From: JALONH01 sp046329235
GTDB lineage: Bacteria > Bacteroidota > Bacteroidia > Cytophagales > Cytophagaceae
Assembly (NCBI GenBank): GCA_046329235.1
Contig: JAXLVA010000001.1
Coordinates: forward strand, 1,860,001-1,924,000
DNA: 64,000 nucleotides
Reading direction: 5' to 3'
Shown piece after piece: positions 64,000 through 64,000 of the stretch; position 1 is the stretch's first letter, and every line of letters begins with the position of its first letter. The notes under the pieces are model-generated. The model ran no database searches. It saw only the letters and a program-made list of their open reading frames with translations, and was not told the origin of the DNA. A program made the position numbers and the translations under genes.

Positions 64000-64000
64000 T

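Overview
The window is a chromosomal segment of a Bacteroidota bacterium, probably Cytophagia-, Chitinophagia- or Flavobacteriia-like. The evidence is low GC, A-rich start regions without Shine-Dalgarno motifs, TAnnTTTG-type -7 boxes, two proteins with type IX secretion (T9SS) C-terminal domains, a SusC-type TonB receptor paired with a DUF4249 lipoprotein, and a two-component-style propeller regulator. The genus cannot be fixed from the sequence alone. I see no insertion sequence, prophage, CRISPR array or rRNA. There is one tRNA, Arg(ACG).

Layout. 1-3.7 kb: tail of a heavy-metal RND pump, an odd ABC ATPase overlapping a small HExxH protein, and a cation/proton antiporter. 3.7-7.2 kb (minus): rimO, a lipoprotein, ftsY, and the ribosomal cluster rpmB-rpmG-DUF4295. 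7.2-10.9 kb (plus): rocD, hemB and a di-heme cytochrome c. 11-15.7 kb (minus): a CzcA/CzcB-type efflux operon with a small acidic exported protein in front. 15.7-20.3 kb: mnmD and cysQ (minus), divergent from cysC-cysD-cysN (plus), which together make and recycle PAPS. 20.4-23.3 kb: a 42-residue lipoprotein too short for usual gene calling, an exported protein, a bile-acid/sodium-symporter-family transporter, a lipoprotein and a moaC-moaB fusion.

23.4-37.7 kb (minus) is the most distinctive part, a xylan-degradation locus. In order of transcription it holds a 1155-residue membrane regulator, a 2019-residue CE6-GH10-CBM protein and a 1455-residue CE15-CBM9 protein. The two enzymes carry arrays of near-identical Ig-like repeats and the same T9SS C-terminus, and both end in the same duplicated terminator. 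Together they would remove acetyl groups, cut the xylan backbone and split glucuronoyl esters to lignin. No SusC/SusD pair accompanies them. The regulator has the sensor and AraC output of a hybrid two-component system but no histidine kinase domain. Its receiver-like domain has Asn where the phosphorylated Asp should be.

37.8-64 kb: an AsmA-family protein, tRNA-Arg, a kinase-fold protein divergent from a lipid kinase, the DUF4249/TonB-receptor pair, the rsfS-ftsH-LUD-lpxH operon, birA, ahcY, a membrane protein fusing a beta-helix-like domain to a potassium-channel-like pore, a trehalose module (GH15 plus an OtsA-OtsB fusion), a DUF389 membrane protein and most of a large DUF2126 protein that runs off the right edge. 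Most genes outside the xylan locus look like ordinary core genes.
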